A stretch of 64,000 nt of DNA from Roseburia intestinalis L1-82 (GTDB lineage Bacteria; Bacillota; Clostridia; Lachnospirales; Lachnospiraceae). Below are positions 33,872 through 44,300 of the stretch, one piece after another. The position numbers and the translations under genes are program-made. Below the pieces are notes generated by a model. It worked only from the letters and a program-made list of their open reading frames with translations. It was not told where the DNA came from and did not search any database. Position 1 is the first letter of the stretch. Each line of letters begins with the position of its first letter. The DNA lies in contig NZ_LR027880.1 of assembly GCF_900537995.1 (NCBI RefSeq), forward strand, positions 4,381,501 to 4,445,500, written 5' to 3'.

Positions 33872-35269
33872 TTATGATAACTCAAATGATCTTAATGCAG
33901 CATTTCCGTTACCGCGATAGGTCAGGTAAAGCGCCTGTATTCCATCCGGAATCGTAACCGGTGCGGTATACTTTTCCCAGACATTGGTATATTGAACCTC
34001 TAATGTCGCCAGTACCTCTCCATCCCATGCTGTCTTTACTTCAAAAGTGCCATCTGCATAGCCCCGGGTCCAAATACTGATTTCACGAATATCATGGCAG
34101 TCAAAATATTTGAAGCCGATGGTAGTTGAATCTGTAATATTGGCAATATATCCAACTTCTTCGTCTCCATCCCTTCCGTCCTGCATTACTCGTGGAAAAT
34201 TCCCTTCGCCCACATAAACTGATGGGGTATCGGTAAACAGATTACATGCAAGATAAGCGGGGTATTCGCCTTTACCCTCAAGCGGACCTCCATTTAAACC
34301 GCAGGAGGTAATTTTTACCTGTGGAATACTGCCGTCCGGCATAATCTGCAGCTTTTCAGCACATCCCTGTCTGCTGTACCAGGTATTATTGGTATGCCTG
34401 TGATAAAAAATGTACCAGTCCTCTCCGATCTGCACAATACTTCCGTGATTATTGGCACCGTAAGCTGTTGGCATATCTGCCGGCTTGTAGGTATCGATGT
34501 GCAGATCACAATTGCTGACAATAACTCCGCCATAGACAAAGTCCCTAGTAGGATTCTTGCTGGTGGCATAACATAATTCGTGCATTAATATGGATGAATA
34601 GACAAAATAATAGGTGTCACCTACTTTACGGATGGAAGATGCCTCAAAAAACTCATGTCCCTCAAATCCGGTACCGGCACCATATTCACAGCCGGGGGCC
34701 ACAAACACCGGAGCTTCCCTGATCGTCAGCATATCTGCTCCCAACACCGTAGCCATAGCTCCGGTACGGGATTTATCACCTTTTCCGCAAGCTCCGGTAT
34801 AAAGATATGTCACATCTCCTTCCGTCAGAACCCCCGGGTCAAACTGGGGTTCATCACCTTCCTTTTCGCCCAGACGTGTGCCATCTTCATAATGAACATA
34901 GCCATAAAATTCATACTTTCCTGCCGGAGTGTCACATACAGCAACTGAAACTACCGAAACCTTGTCCAACACGTAATAAAGATAGTACCTTCCGTCCGGT
35001 CCCACCGTAACATCCGGGGCATACAGACACATTTTGCCTTCCGGGTTCAGCGGATCGGCTGTCTTCGGATAAATCACACCCTCATATCTCCAGTTGCCCA
35101 GGTCATCGACCGGAGCTGACCAGCACACATAGTCTCCCATGCAGAAAACATATCCGTTAAAGTAATCATGGGATCCGTAAACATATACGCGATCGCCAAA
35201 AACATAAGGTTCTCCGTCCGGAATATACTCCCAGGACGGTAAATATGGGTTAAACGCCTGTTTTTTCAC
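33872..35269 (-). CDS. GH43 beta-xylosidase/alpha-L-arabinofuranosidase
   Basis: 465 residues, start GTG with AAAGGAGG eight nt upstream. The five-bladed propeller has its three acids visible: base Asp in the YIPDGEPYVFGDRVYVYGS region, pKa-modulating Asp in LYAPDVTVGPDG and acid Glu in FFEASSIRKVGDTYYF. A beta-sandwich CBM6-like domain follows from about 375. There is no signal peptide, so it acts on imported oligosaccharides. It is nearly collinear with the C-terminal half of the fusion protein at 41307-45167. It lies between GH39 (69 bp upstream) and a decayed esterase tail. Confidence 0.9.
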   Translation of the reverse strand: MKKQAFNPYLPSWEYIPDGEPYVFGDRVYVYGSHDYFNGYVFCMGDYVCWSAPVDDLGNWRYEGVIYPKTADPLNPEGKMCLYAPDVTVGPDGRYYLYYVLDKVSVVSVAVCDTPAGKYEFYGYVHYEDGTRLGEKEGDEPQFDPGVLTEGDVTYLYTGACGKGDKSRTGAMATVLGADMLTIREAPVFVAPGCEYGAGTGFEGHEFFEASSIRKVGDTYYFVYSSILMHELCYATSKNPTRDFVYGGVIVSNCDLHIDTYKPADMPTAYGANNHGSIVQIGEDWYIFYHRHTNNTWYSRQGCAEKLQIMPDGSIPQVKITSCGLNGGPLEGKGEYPAYLACNLFTDTPSVYVGEGNFPRVMQDGRDGDEEVGYIANITDSTTIGFKYFDCHDIREISIWTRGYADGTFEVKTAWDGEVLATLEVQYTNVWEKYTAPVTIPDGIQALYLTYRGNGNAALRSFELS

Positions 35270-35337
35270 TTTGATATCCTCCTTTACAAGCCTAATCTAT
35301 GTACATTGTTTCATAAAGCAAATTACTGGGTGCTAGT

Positions 35338-36894
35338 TTAAGCCTTCAAGCTGACCACACGATCATAGTCATATCCTCGATCCGGATTCACCTTTCCGGC
35401 ATTCAGTTCGAAATAAACCACACCGTTTTCGTTTACAGGAAGCTCTACGCAGATATTTCCATCCTCCTGCTTTTTACGCTCTGTTTTTACAAAAGGTCTG
35501 GATGATTCCCGAATCAGCTTCGTCTGTTCCTCACTCAGATTGGCAGGTTCTCCCATATCATGCCATACCTTCAAGGGATTACATGTTTCCTCATCTACCG
35601 TCTTAGTCAGGAAGCAGTACTCCTCCTGTTCAGCCGGAAATGTAAACTCCAACAGCATTTTTTCTTTACCCTGTTCTGCACTTTTACGGGCAATATTCCA
35701 GGCTACACCTAGATAATCACCGTTTGCACGTTTCAAAACAACAATATTGTCATCCTTATATACACAATTGGCTTCACTTTCCTCAAGCTTTTTGTAAAAA
35801 GCAAATGTCCAGAAGGTCGGCTTGGTAATACAGCCATTGGCAACCAGTCCAAAGCCGCCGTGGAATGGTGTAAAAGGAACTCCCAGCTCTTCAAACACAT
35901 CACCAAATGTCCAGTAGGAATAGGATTCATTCACATCTCCCAATCTGGAAAGCTGCTGTGCTATAAAGGCCGCATTCAGGTTTGTATCATGAATGACGCC
36001 CTGAGGAGTATAGGAGCTGTTGAACTCCGTGATATGAATCTGCAGACCCTTATATTCCGGGAAACTGTCAATAATATCTCTGGTTGTTTTTAAATTGGCA
36101 AAGCCGTCCTCTGCCTTCATCAGTTCAGAATATGCATAATGTCCAATACATTCCGGCGGATCAATGGTGTAATGATGTCTGGTTACGAAATCCACAGGTA
36201 TGTGATTCTCATGGCAATATTCCATAAATGCCTGAATCCATTTCTCATCCGTTCCTCCACAAACAGCAGGGCCTCCTACACGGAATCCCGGATTCACTTC
36301 CTTTATGGCATCAAAGGTTCTATGGAACAGCTTAAAATATTCCTGCATATCCGCATTTTCCCAGAAGCCGCAAAGATTGGGCTCGTTCCATACTTCAATG
36401 GGCCATTGAATAACTTCCTCTTCTCCATAGCGTCCCATCAGATGCCGCAGCAATGAATGCACCATATTACACCACATATCATAATCTTTTGGAGGAGTGG
36501 TATTTCCCTGCCAGTAAAAGATAGTCTGGCTTCCACTTGCCAACTTTTTAGGCATAAAACCCAGTTCAAGAAAAGGTCTCAGCCCCACCTTCTTATAGGC
36601 ATCCATTACTCTATCCAGATAAGTATAGTTGTACTCGACCCTTACCTTACCATCCTCCTCATAGGTCTGAAAGATCGCCATATCATCACAGAATAATCCA
36701 TGTCCCCGGATATGCTTAAATCCGATTTCCTTTTGAACCAAGCGCAGCTCCTCCTGATATTCTTCTGTCAATGCAAGCCCCATTCTTCCGGTTCCCACAC
36801 AATAATCTACATTATTGTGAAAAAAGGCCTTTGAATCCTTTGTAATCACGATCTTTTTTCTGTCATTCTCTGTTGCTCCACCCAAATTTACCAT
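35338..36894 (-). CDS. GH39 beta-xylosidase
   Basis: 518 residues from the ATG at 36894; GAAGGAG lies eight nt upstream, and the ATG at 36915 overlaps that site. The GH39 barrel has the acid/base Glu near 171 in PIEVWNEPNLCGFW and the nucleophile Glu near 290 in LQIHITEFNSSY. Length and order fit xylan 1,4-beta-xylosidases, which release xylose from the non-reducing end. It is the first gene of the GH39-GH43-GH51 group and divergent from an AraC regulator. Cytoplasmic. Confidence 0.93.
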   Translation of the reverse strand: MVNLGGATENDRKKIVITKDSKAFFHNNVDYCVGTGRMGLALTEEYQEELRLVQKEIGFKHIRGHGLFCDDMAIFQTYEEDGKVRVEYNYTYLDRVMDAYKKVGLRPFLELGFMPKKLASGSQTIFYWQGNTTPPKDYDMWCNMVHSLLRHLMGRYGEEEVIQWPIEVWNEPNLCGFWENADMQEYFKLFHRTFDAIKEVNPGFRVGGPAVCGGTDEKWIQAFMEYCHENHIPVDFVTRHHYTIDPPECIGHYAYSELMKAEDGFANLKTTRDIIDSFPEYKGLQIHITEFNSSYTPQGVIHDTNLNAAFIAQQLSRLGDVNESYSYWTFGDVFEELGVPFTPFHGGFGLVANGCITKPTFWTFAFYKKLEESEANCVYKDDNIVVLKRANGDYLGVAWNIARKSAEQGKEKMLLEFTFPAEQEEYCFLTKTVDEETCNPLKVWHDMGEPANLSEEQTKLIRESSRPFVKTERKKQEDGNICVELPVNENGVVYFELNAGKVNPDRGYDYDRVVSLKA

Positions 36895-37010
36895 GCATGT
36901 ATCTCCTTCTTCCAAATCATGTTCCTATGCAGTAACGCATCAGATGTCTGACCGCTGCACGATCCGCAGCTCTCTGATGACGATTGCCATATTAATCTGA
37001 TACTATCGCA

Positions 37011-37039
37011 TTGATCTAAAGTTTCCAATGATTTATACT
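37011..37039 (+). promoter_or_regulatory. Promoter of the AraC-type regulator gene
   Basis: TTGATC (37011-37016), 17-bp spacer, TATACT (37034-37039). It lies in the 192-bp divergent intergenic region shared with the GH39 gene, where activator sites for that operon would also be expected. Confidence 0.55.
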
Positions 37040-37086
37040 ATAAGAAAATTGATATATCCTCTGATGTATCAGAACGGAGATTCCAG

Positions 37087-37929
37087 ATGACTGAAATTGA
37101 ATTTGTCGGCTACAGTGCCGTTCACCCCTCAGATTTTATATATGATGTTCCGAATGGCTTTACAGGCTATCTTCTGCTTCTTTTCGGCTCTCCCTCGGAG
37201 CTGCTCATAGACGGAAGACTAATGCGGACAGCCGCCAATTCTGCTATTCTGTATACACCAGGAAGCAGGATTTATTACCGTGCTGCCGGTGAAGAATACC
37301 GGAATGACTGGATTCGTTTTCGTTCCGATCACTCCTTCGTGAAGCTGTTTCCGTTAACAAACACCCCATTTCCCGTAACAGATCCGGAATACTGTCATCA
37401 GCTTTTTAAATTACTAACCTGGGAGTCCGCCTTTTTCTCCTCTGAAAGCGAAGCAAACATTACTCACCTGCTGCGGGTTCTGTTCTCCAAATTAAGAGAA
37501 GGAATCCAGAATGAGTCCCCGGGTATTCACGATCATGAGCTGGTTGCATTGCATAAGATGATCTACAATAATCCTCAGCTTCCATGGAATATAAACATGA
37601 TGGCTGCGAAGCTTCACTTAAGTCCCAGTCATCTTCAGACTCTCTATCACCGCCAATTTGGCTCCTCCTGCATGGACAATGTCATCGAAGGACGTCTGCG
37701 CCGTGCACAGGATTTATTAGAGTACAGCGAATACTCCATCCGCGACATTTCCGAGCAATGTGGTTATAATAATGTAGAGCATTTCTGCAGACAGTTCCGT
37801 CAGCATAACGGCTGTACCCCTGGACAATACCGGAAAAATGCATCAGCGGGAAGCAACAAAAGACTTCTCACCCACAATACCCTGGGAGGAAGGGAGTTTG
37901 AGAAGATTAATCGAAATATCCGGAAATAG
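37087..37929 (+). CDS. AraC-family regulator of the GH39-GH43-GH51 operon
   Basis: 280 residues. An N-terminal cupin-type sensor (DVPNGFTGYLLLLFGSPSEL) is followed by two helix-turn-helix motifs at the C-terminus: WNINMMAAKLHLSPSHLQTL and YSIRDISEQCGYNNVEHFCR, with QHNGCTPGQYRK closing the domain. CGGAGA lies eight nt before the ATG. The divergent position suggests activation of the left-arm glycosidase genes by a pentose or oligosaccharide. About 20 residues after the domain (SNKRLLTHNTLGGREFE) are unusual and may be a read-on extension. Confidence 0.9.
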   Translation: MTEIEFVGYSAVHPSDFIYDVPNGFTGYLLLLFGSPSELLIDGRLMRTAANSAILYTPGSRIYYRAAGEEYRNDWIRFRSDHSFVKLFPLTNTPFPVTDPEYCHQLFKLLTWESAFFSSESEANITHLLRVLFSKLREGIQNESPGIHDHELVALHKMIYNNPQLPWNINMMAAKLHLSPSHLQTLYHRQFGSSCMDNVIEGRLRRAQDLLEYSEYSIRDISEQCGYNNVEHFCRQFRQHNGCTPGQYRKNASAGSNKRLLTHNTLGGREFEKINRNIRK

Positions 37930-37974
37930 TGTTTCGGTAGCTGCTTTATTCAGCATTTCCTTAAGCGTTCGCTT

Positions 37975-38175
37975 CTACCTGTAAATAAATTTCAGCTTTC
38001 CGATACCGATTTCATCTCCGGGCATCTCCTGTGTGCCCCGATTCCAGCTTACATTTTGTACCGGAGCTTCCCGGCTCTGACTTCCCTGATTCCGGTACGA
38101 ATTCTGCGTCTGCATATTGGGGTTCCAGTTGCTTTGCGTCATTGTTACATTCTGTTCATGGGTCCTCTCTTCCAT
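37975..38175 (-). CDS. Asn/Gln-rich short protein or fragment, unknown
   Basis: A 66-codon frame reading MEERTHEQNVTMTQSNWNPN, then a Q/N/S-rich middle and the end EIGIGKLKFIYR. Composition differs from random translation, and KSLIEQ continues in frame upstream of the ATG to a nearby stop. There is no good ribosome-binding site. It lies just downstream of a truncated XRE gene on the same strand and may be part of the same decayed gene. The rest of 37930-38420 shows nothing else I can support. Confidence 0.3.
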   Translation of the reverse strand: MEERTHEQNVTMTQSNWNPNMQTQNSYRNQGSQSREAPVQNVSWNRGTQEMPGDEIGIGKLKFIYR

Positions 38176-38232
38176 CTGTTCTATCAGACTTTTTATTTAC
38201 AGTTGTACTTTCGTTTCATTTCTCGTCTTGCC

Positions 38233-38283
38233 TTAATCTTTCCTAAGTTCTTTTAAGAAACGTCCAATCTTTTTCTGATCCAT
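38233..38283 (-). pseudogene. XRE regulator start, truncated after 16 codons
   Basis: AAAGGGGG with good spacing precedes MDQKKIGRFLKELRKD and then a stop. This is the typical first helix of Cro/C1 regulators (normally followed by KGLTQEQLA). A frameshift or deletion just after it destroyed the gene. Confidence 0.55.
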
Positions 38284-38423
38284 ACTGTTTCCCCCTTTCA
38301 TTGACAGAGTAATATTATTCTACTAAACATAACACGACACAAAGCGAGAAAATGCCGTATTTACGCTATTGGACAAATCTGTCTAGTATTATTTATATTG
38401 GCTTTAGCCCCAAGAACTTCAAG

Positions 38424-39005
38424 TTATCTTTTTCTTCCTAAATATCGGCATACTTTTAATTTGTATTGCAGGTACTCATTTCCGAATGCTTCTATCAAAA
38501 AATCTTCCTCTACATTGACTATCTGCAAATGAAAAAATACCACTGCAAAACCTGTAGCAAAGCAAAGGAACCAATTAAAGAACGAAAACAATATTCCTAT
38601 ATACATTAAATCAAAACCCAAAAATGCAGGATTTCTGCTAATAGAATAGATGCCCGTTGTTACCAAACTGGTCTTTTCTTCTTTTTGCACACCTGCTCTC
38701 CAATTCTCCTTCATTTGTGTAACAGAAACAATAAAAGCAAGTACACCGAACATTGTTATTACAACTCCTGTAAATTGCAACACAATATGTACTGTTCCCG
38801 AATAAAACACAATACTGATAATCTGTATTACAGGAAGCAAATATGTGATTATTTTAAGAGCCACTTCTATAAATTTGACAAATCCCTCTTTTCCTTTTCC
38901 TAATTGATCTGTCTTTATGCCTTGCTTTTTCTGACTAATCAGCTTTGCAAAATAGCAGATGTAGAACACTGCCATCAGTGAAATTGTAACAATTTTTATT
39001 ATCAT
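38424..39005 (-). CDS. Isoprenylcysteine carboxylmethyltransferase (ICMT/PEMT)-like membrane protein
   Basis: 193 residues with four or five transmembrane helices and the C-terminal SAM-binding signature of the family: TGIYSISRNPAFLGFDLMYI and later EEDFLIEAFGNEYLQYKLKV, then CRYLG. Bacterial members are predicted lipid or small-molecule methyltransferases; the substrate is unknown. TTGGAGG precedes the ATG. It is not obviously connected with the arabinoxylan genes around it and lies in a rearranged patch. Confidence 0.8.
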   Translation of the reverse strand: MIIKIVTISLMAVFYICYFAKLISQKKQGIKTDQLGKGKEGFVKFIEVALKIITYLLPVIQIISIVFYSGTVHIVLQFTGVVITMFGVLAFIVSVTQMKENWRAGVQKEEKTSLVTTGIYSISRNPAFLGFDLMYIGILFSFFNWFLCFATGFAVVFFHLQIVNVEEDFLIEAFGNEYLQYKLKVCRYLGRKR

Positions 39006-39069
39006 CGTGTACCTCCAAATTGCGATTTTCTCAATTCTCCAAACTTGAATTAATCGATTTCTTTATTAT

Positions 39070-39786
39070 CTAATCTGTTAGTAATCTATCCAACAGCATC
39101 TGCCTATTATTTATAAACATTTCTGTTACCTGGTAACTCTCTGTATCCTCATATTCGCACAGATGTATGCGTCCATTATCAAAACAATAGATATCTGCAT
39201 CTGGTATTCCTAACAAAATTGGCGAATGCGTAACTATAATAAACTGTGCTCCCTCTTTTGCACATCTGTATATTTGCATCAACAATGTAAGCTGTCTCTG
39301 CGGCGATAATGCAGCTTCTGGCTCGTCAAAAAGATACAAGCCATTTGGATTCATATTATTCTGTGCTAATGCGAGAAAACTCTCTCCATGTGATTTTTCA
39401 TGATATTTAGCGGAAGGATGTGTAATATCTGCATATTCTTCTTCCTGCGTTGCAACATTATAAAAGCTTTCTGCCCTAAGAAAATATCCCCACTTTTCCT
39501 TCCGATAGCCTTTGGCAATTCTTATCGCATCACACAACTCTGAATGTGTATCATGCGTAGAAAAAACATAATTCTTCGTTCCACCCTCAGGATTAAAACC
39601 ATGTGCTACGGCAAGTGCTTCCAATAAAGTTGATTTACCGCTGCCATTTTCCCCTACAAAAAAAGTAATTGGTTTGTTAAAATCAAGTTTTTCAACTCCC
39701 TTAAAAGCCCTGATTCCCTTCAGATAACTATCCTTATCAATTTTATCCCAATCAAATATTACTCCTTGTATAAATTGATCATTCAC
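39070..39786 (-). CDS. Stand-alone AAA/ABC-type ATPase (OLD/SMC-like head)
   Basis: 238 residues. Walker A is FFVGENGSGKSTLLEALAV, the signature-like element is SHGESFLAL, Walker B is GLYLFDEPEAALSP, and the switch His is in FIIVTHSPILLG. These short ATPases are widespread in Firmicutes; some relatives belong to defence systems, but no partner nuclease is adjacent. The start is GTG with no ribosome-binding site, directly abutting a truncated IS200 transposase, so the native start region may have been replaced or the gene may be read through from the element. Confidence 0.8.
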   Translation of the reverse strand: MNDQFIQGVIFDWDKIDKDSYLKGIRAFKGVEKLDFNKPITFFVGENGSGKSTLLEALAVAHGFNPEGGTKNYVFSTHDTHSELCDAIRIAKGYRKEKWGYFLRAESFYNVATQEEEYADITHPSAKYHEKSHGESFLALAQNNMNPNGLYLFDEPEAALSPQRQLTLLMQIYRCAKEGAQFIIVTHSPILLGIPDADIYCFDNGRIHLCEYEDTESYQVTEMFINNRQMLLDRLLTD

Positions 39787-40050
39787 CTAATCACTTTTTC
39801 CTTTTAAATATCCCATAAACTGTGATATACTATATTTCGGTGGGATACTTACTAACATATGGATATGATCTGGCATTAAGTGTCCTTCTATTATTTCCAC
39901 ACCTTTATATTTACACAATATTTTGATGATATCTCTGATATCTTCTTTGTACTGGTTGTATATCACTTTTCTTCTGTACTTTGGTGTGAATACAATGTGA
40001 TACTTGCACATCCATTTAGTATGTGCCATAGAATTTGTTTGATATGCCAT
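39787..40050 (-). pseudogene. tnpA: IS200/IS605-family TnpA, C-terminally truncated
   Basis: AAAGGTGA precedes MAYQTNSMAHTKWMCKYHIV. The HUH motif is present in EGHLMPDHIHMLVSIPP, but the frame stops at MGYLKGKSD. Full TnpA proteins continue about 60 residues to the catalytic Tyr helix, which is missing here. It therefore cannot transpose. The truncation point coincides with the start of the neighbouring ATPase gene. Confidence 0.87.
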
Positions 40051-40139
40051 TAAAATCACCTTTCCTTTCGTTAAATAGCAGCCTGAACAACTCTATTTTA
40101 GCGGAAAGGTGATTTTTTGTATAACAACTTTGTTGCAAA

Positions 40140-41166
40140 ATTTGACTGTTCCCGGGGGGAATCGAACCTGCCGGGAAAATAATCAGTCCTGCCATAATGG
40201 CAACGAATGTATCCAGTGCGCAGATCCGAAGTCCCTCGCCAGCTAACGTATGATATTTTCCCATGTAGCTGCCGAAGATCTCCATGGCAGCCACTCCAAG
40301 GCTTAAGGTAAAGAATGCCTGGTTCATGGCGGCTGATACGACATTTCCAAATCCAACCTCCTTTACAGTCTTAAGATTCGGAATCAGGTAGAAACGGATT
40401 CCCTCTCCTGCACCGGACAGGGTAAAGCTGTGGACGGCGAGCACCACAATCATGATTAGCAGCGCACTCATCAGGATTTTACTGATCTTCTCGAGACCGT
40501 TCTGCAGTCCCTTGCTGCCACATGCCGGTTCCCCGTTCACTCTGTTATAGGCACCCATGACCGCTTCCACTTTTGCATCTTTGACGCACCGCTTGAATGC
40601 ATATAAATAAGTATCATACAGATCATGCTTTGACACCTGCGCATTGAACTGATGCCTGAGTGCTTCCGGTCCACTATGTACTGCAAAATGCTTCGCGCAG
40701 GCTGCTGCCTTTGGATGCTCCGGATCCGGACCCTGCAAACCTTTGATGTATGCACAGCCTAATTCTCCTGTCAGATACGGATCCTCCCCGTATGTCTCAT
40801 GTCCTCTTCCCCATCGTGGATCCCTGAAAATATTAACATTCGGTGCCCAGAAGGTGAGCCCTTTATAGATGCCGTGGTCCCCTCTTCTCGAAAATTCATT
40901 GAACTTCGCCCTTCCTTCTGTGGAAACGACATCTCCGATCTCCTGTATCAGTTCTCTGTCAAAAGTGGCTGCCAGCCCGATCGCCTGTGGGAACATGGTT
41001 GCTACTCCGGCTCTTGCAACTCCATGCAAAGCCCCATTCCACCAGTTATATGCCGGAATGCCAAGCCTTTCGATTGCCGGTGACTGATAGAGCATCTGGC
41101 TCATCTTCTCCTCCACTGTTATCTGGCTTACCAGTTCTTTTGCACGTTTTTTATCTCTTCACTCAT
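40140..41166 (-). pseudogene. Chimera: GH3 glycosidase 5' part fused to a sodium:neurotransmitter-symporter segment
   Basis: The GH3 start at 41166 (MSEEIK) has GGGAG upstream, but one A is missing from the following A-run, shifting the frame. Correct GH3 sequence (RAKELVSQITVEEKMSQML, AYNWWNGALHGVAR, PNVNIFRDPRWGRGHETYGE, then KHFAVHSGPEALRH) resumes in the next frame. At GEPACGS (about 40510) it jumps to the NSS transporter segment NGLEKISKILMSALLIMIVV and later GLIIFPAG. This ends at the IS200 flank near 40155. The GH3 catalytic Asp region is lost, so the enzyme is dead. Confidence 0.85.
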
Positions 41167-41306
41167 TTTATCGTCTCCCTCTCCCATATCTCTTTCCTAA
41201 TTATATCCGCTGTCATTTTTTTCCACAACCGGCTAAAATAACAAAATTTCAAATTCTTCCAGTCCCAAATGAATGACTGTGCTCCCACTTTTATCCGTAA
41301 TTTTTC

Positions 41307-44300
41307 CTACTCAAGTGTGAATGACAGTAAGTCAAGATTTCCGTATCCTCTATATGTAAAATAGATTGCCTGCTTACCATCCGGGATCTGTGCCTGAATC
41401 TCATATTTCTCCCACACATTGCTGTTTACAATCTGAACCGTCCCAAGCACCTCACCATCCCAGGCTGTCTTAACCTCGAACGTCCCACTTCCATATCCTC
41501 TCACTTTCAGGATGACTTTCTGTACATTTTCACATTCAAAGTATTTAAAGCCTAGCGTTGTGGTATCTGTAATATGGGAAATGTACCCCGGTTCCTTATC
41601 ACCGTCTCTTCCATCCTGCATCACTCTTGGAAATCTCTGGTTTGCATCAAAAATGCTCTCCTCCGCTGTAAACAGATTGCATGCAATATAAGCCGGGTAT
41701 TCCCCCCTTCCCACTAGTGATCCGCCATTTAATCCACAGGATGTCAGTTCCACCTGGCGGAAGCTTCCATCTTCTGCCAAATGAAGCTTTTCTGCACACC
41801 CCTGTCTGCTATACCAGGTTCCGTTCGTCTGTCTGTGATAAAAAATATACCATTCACTGGAAATCTCCACGATACTTCCATGGTTGTTTCCGCCATAGGC
41901 AGATGGCATATCTGCAGGTTTATAAGTATCTATATGCATATCGCAGTTGCTTACCAGCACACCCCTATATGTGAATTTTCCCGTTGGTTTCTCACTGGTT
42001 GCATAGCATAACTCATGCATCACCGAAGACGAATAAATCAGATAGTATGTGTTTCCTATCTTCCGGATAGATGGTGCTTCAAAAAATGCATGTCCCTCAT
42101 ATCCGGTTCCATCCGCATACTCTCCTCCCGGTGCCACAAATACCGGTTCTTCCTCGATGGTAATCATATCCGGACCGAGCACTGTCGCCATCGCACCATG
42201 TCTCGTTTTGTCTCCTCTTCCGCAAAATCCCGTATACAGATAGGTTCGCGCTCCTTCTGTCAGTACTCCCGGATCAAACTGTGGTTCATCCCCCGGTCTT
42301 TCCCCGAGTCTGTCTCCCTTTTTATCATGGACATATCCATAAAATTCATATTTTCCTGCCGGTGTGTCAGAAACTGCAACTGATACGACAGAGACATGGT
42401 CCAGCACATAATACAGATAATATCTTCCATCCGGTCCCACTGTCACATCCGGGGCATACAGGCACATCTTTCCATCCCTGTTCAATGGATCTTCTGTTTT
42501 AGGATAAATCACTCCTTCATATCTCCAGTCGGCGAGATTGTCAACCGGTGCTGACCAGCAGACATAATCTCCCAGGCAAAATACATGTCCGTTATAAAAA
42601 TCATGGGATCCGTATACATACACCCTGTCTCCGAACACATACGGCTCTCCATCCGGAATATACTCCCACGATGGAAGATATGGGTTAAATGCCTGCTTTT
42701 TCTTCAATCTTAACACACTCACAGAGTAAGCAGGTGCTTCATAAATGAATTTTTTAGATGCTCCCTCCATCTTCACCGTCTTGTCACTCACTTTTTCCGG
42801 TTCTTCAAATGTATTCTCTGCTGTCTTTTCCCCTGTCAGAAGAACTGCCTCATACTCACGCTCTACACCGCAGTCTAAAGAGATTTCTATAGGATCTGTT
42901 TTTCCTTCCATGTTAACAAGTTTGATAAAAATTTCATCCTCTGTCACTGTTGTTACAGAAGATACTGCTGGAAAAGATGGAATTTCCACTTCACGTACTA
43001 TCTTCCGGTCTATAAAGAGCCGTACCGTCTTTCCATCTGTCTCATATCCAAAATGATGATATCTTCCAGGCTCTATACAAAGCGGAAAATCTTCCGTCAG
43101 TCTCTTCTCCTCAGGAATTGCTGTTTCCCAGAACGATGCATGATCCTCCTCTATTTTCCAGAGCAGAGGTCTTACTCCAAACGGTGTCCATATTTTTTCC
43201 GCACCTTCTAACAACTGGTCATAATAAGATAAAATTACCCTTGCACTGAAAATGCCAATTTCAAAGCTGCTGCCTGGTTCTACATAAATATCAACATCAA
43301 ATTTTCCACAGGTATCTGATTCCTCCCCGAATACAACAAAGCTCTTCTCTTTGTCTCCCCATGGCATTTTCCGGCACATTGCTGCAATCTGTTCTTCATC
43401 AGGATGTCCGATACAGCAGCTGCCATCCTCTTCCTCTTCCATCACATGTCCCATCATTTCATGCGTCACTGCTGTTTTTCTGCCATTCCACATTGCATTT
43501 TTATAGTTCAGGACAGATCTGGATTTCAAAGATGCCATGCCCTCCATCGGACGGTATATTTTACCGGATTCCACCTCTGACTCCACTACATATGATCCTC
43601 TGTTTTTTCCAAACATTTTCCATACATAATAAGTCGGTATTCCAAAGCTCTCTGCATTTTGGAACCGGATCAGGTTCGGTGACCAGGAATGATAATGAAC
43701 ATGTTCAAATAACGGAGCATACGATGCAAGTGCTACAACATCCTGATTTTTTTCCAGCCCGATCAGGAATGCTGCCTCTCCAAGTGCTCCATATAATTTT
43801 CCAAGATGTGCACCTTCATTTACCGCCTGCTCACCGACAAATATCTTTGGACCTTTTCTGTCATAGTTTTCATAATAATTCTGATTTTCTGCAAAAAACT
43901 CGGTTGAATTATAAAAATGCTCATCCACATACTCCGTCGTGCAGGCATGCTCCTCGATATGCGCATTCGCAATCACCTTCAAATGCGGATATTTTTCCTT
44001 CACCACATCATAAAATCTGCGATAGCGCTCCTCGTAATCCGGTCCGAAATTCTCATTTCCAATCTCAAGATAAGTCAACCCAAACGGCTCTCTGTGTCCC
44101 ATCTGTGTTCTTAAGCTTCCCCATCTGCTCTCCGGCGATCCAAGCGCATATTCCAAAGCATTCATTGTATCTTCCAGTATCTCGTCCTGTTCTTTTCCTG
44201 TGAGGAGAACAGGCTTCCTACCCTGACAGGTCATACCGCAATTACATACATATAATGGTTCCATTCCAAGATCCTCGCAAAGCTGCAGATACTCGTGAAA

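Noticed and set aside
39070..39786. Stand-alone ATPase as the core of a defence system
   Set aside because: No nuclease or other effector gene is adjacent; neighbours are a broken transposase and a methyltransferase-like membrane protein.
40148..40175. GGGGAATCGAACCTG resembling a tRNA T-arm
   Set aside because: The flanking bases do not form a T-stem and no cloverleaf can be drawn; it is symporter coding sequence at the IS200 junction.
43361..44203. 280-codon plus-strand open frame, and similar long antisense frames at 45328-45984 and 8006-8458
   Set aside because: They lie wholly inside well-supported genes, lack ribosome-binding sites and have non-protein-like composition rich in His, Pro, Cys and Ser.
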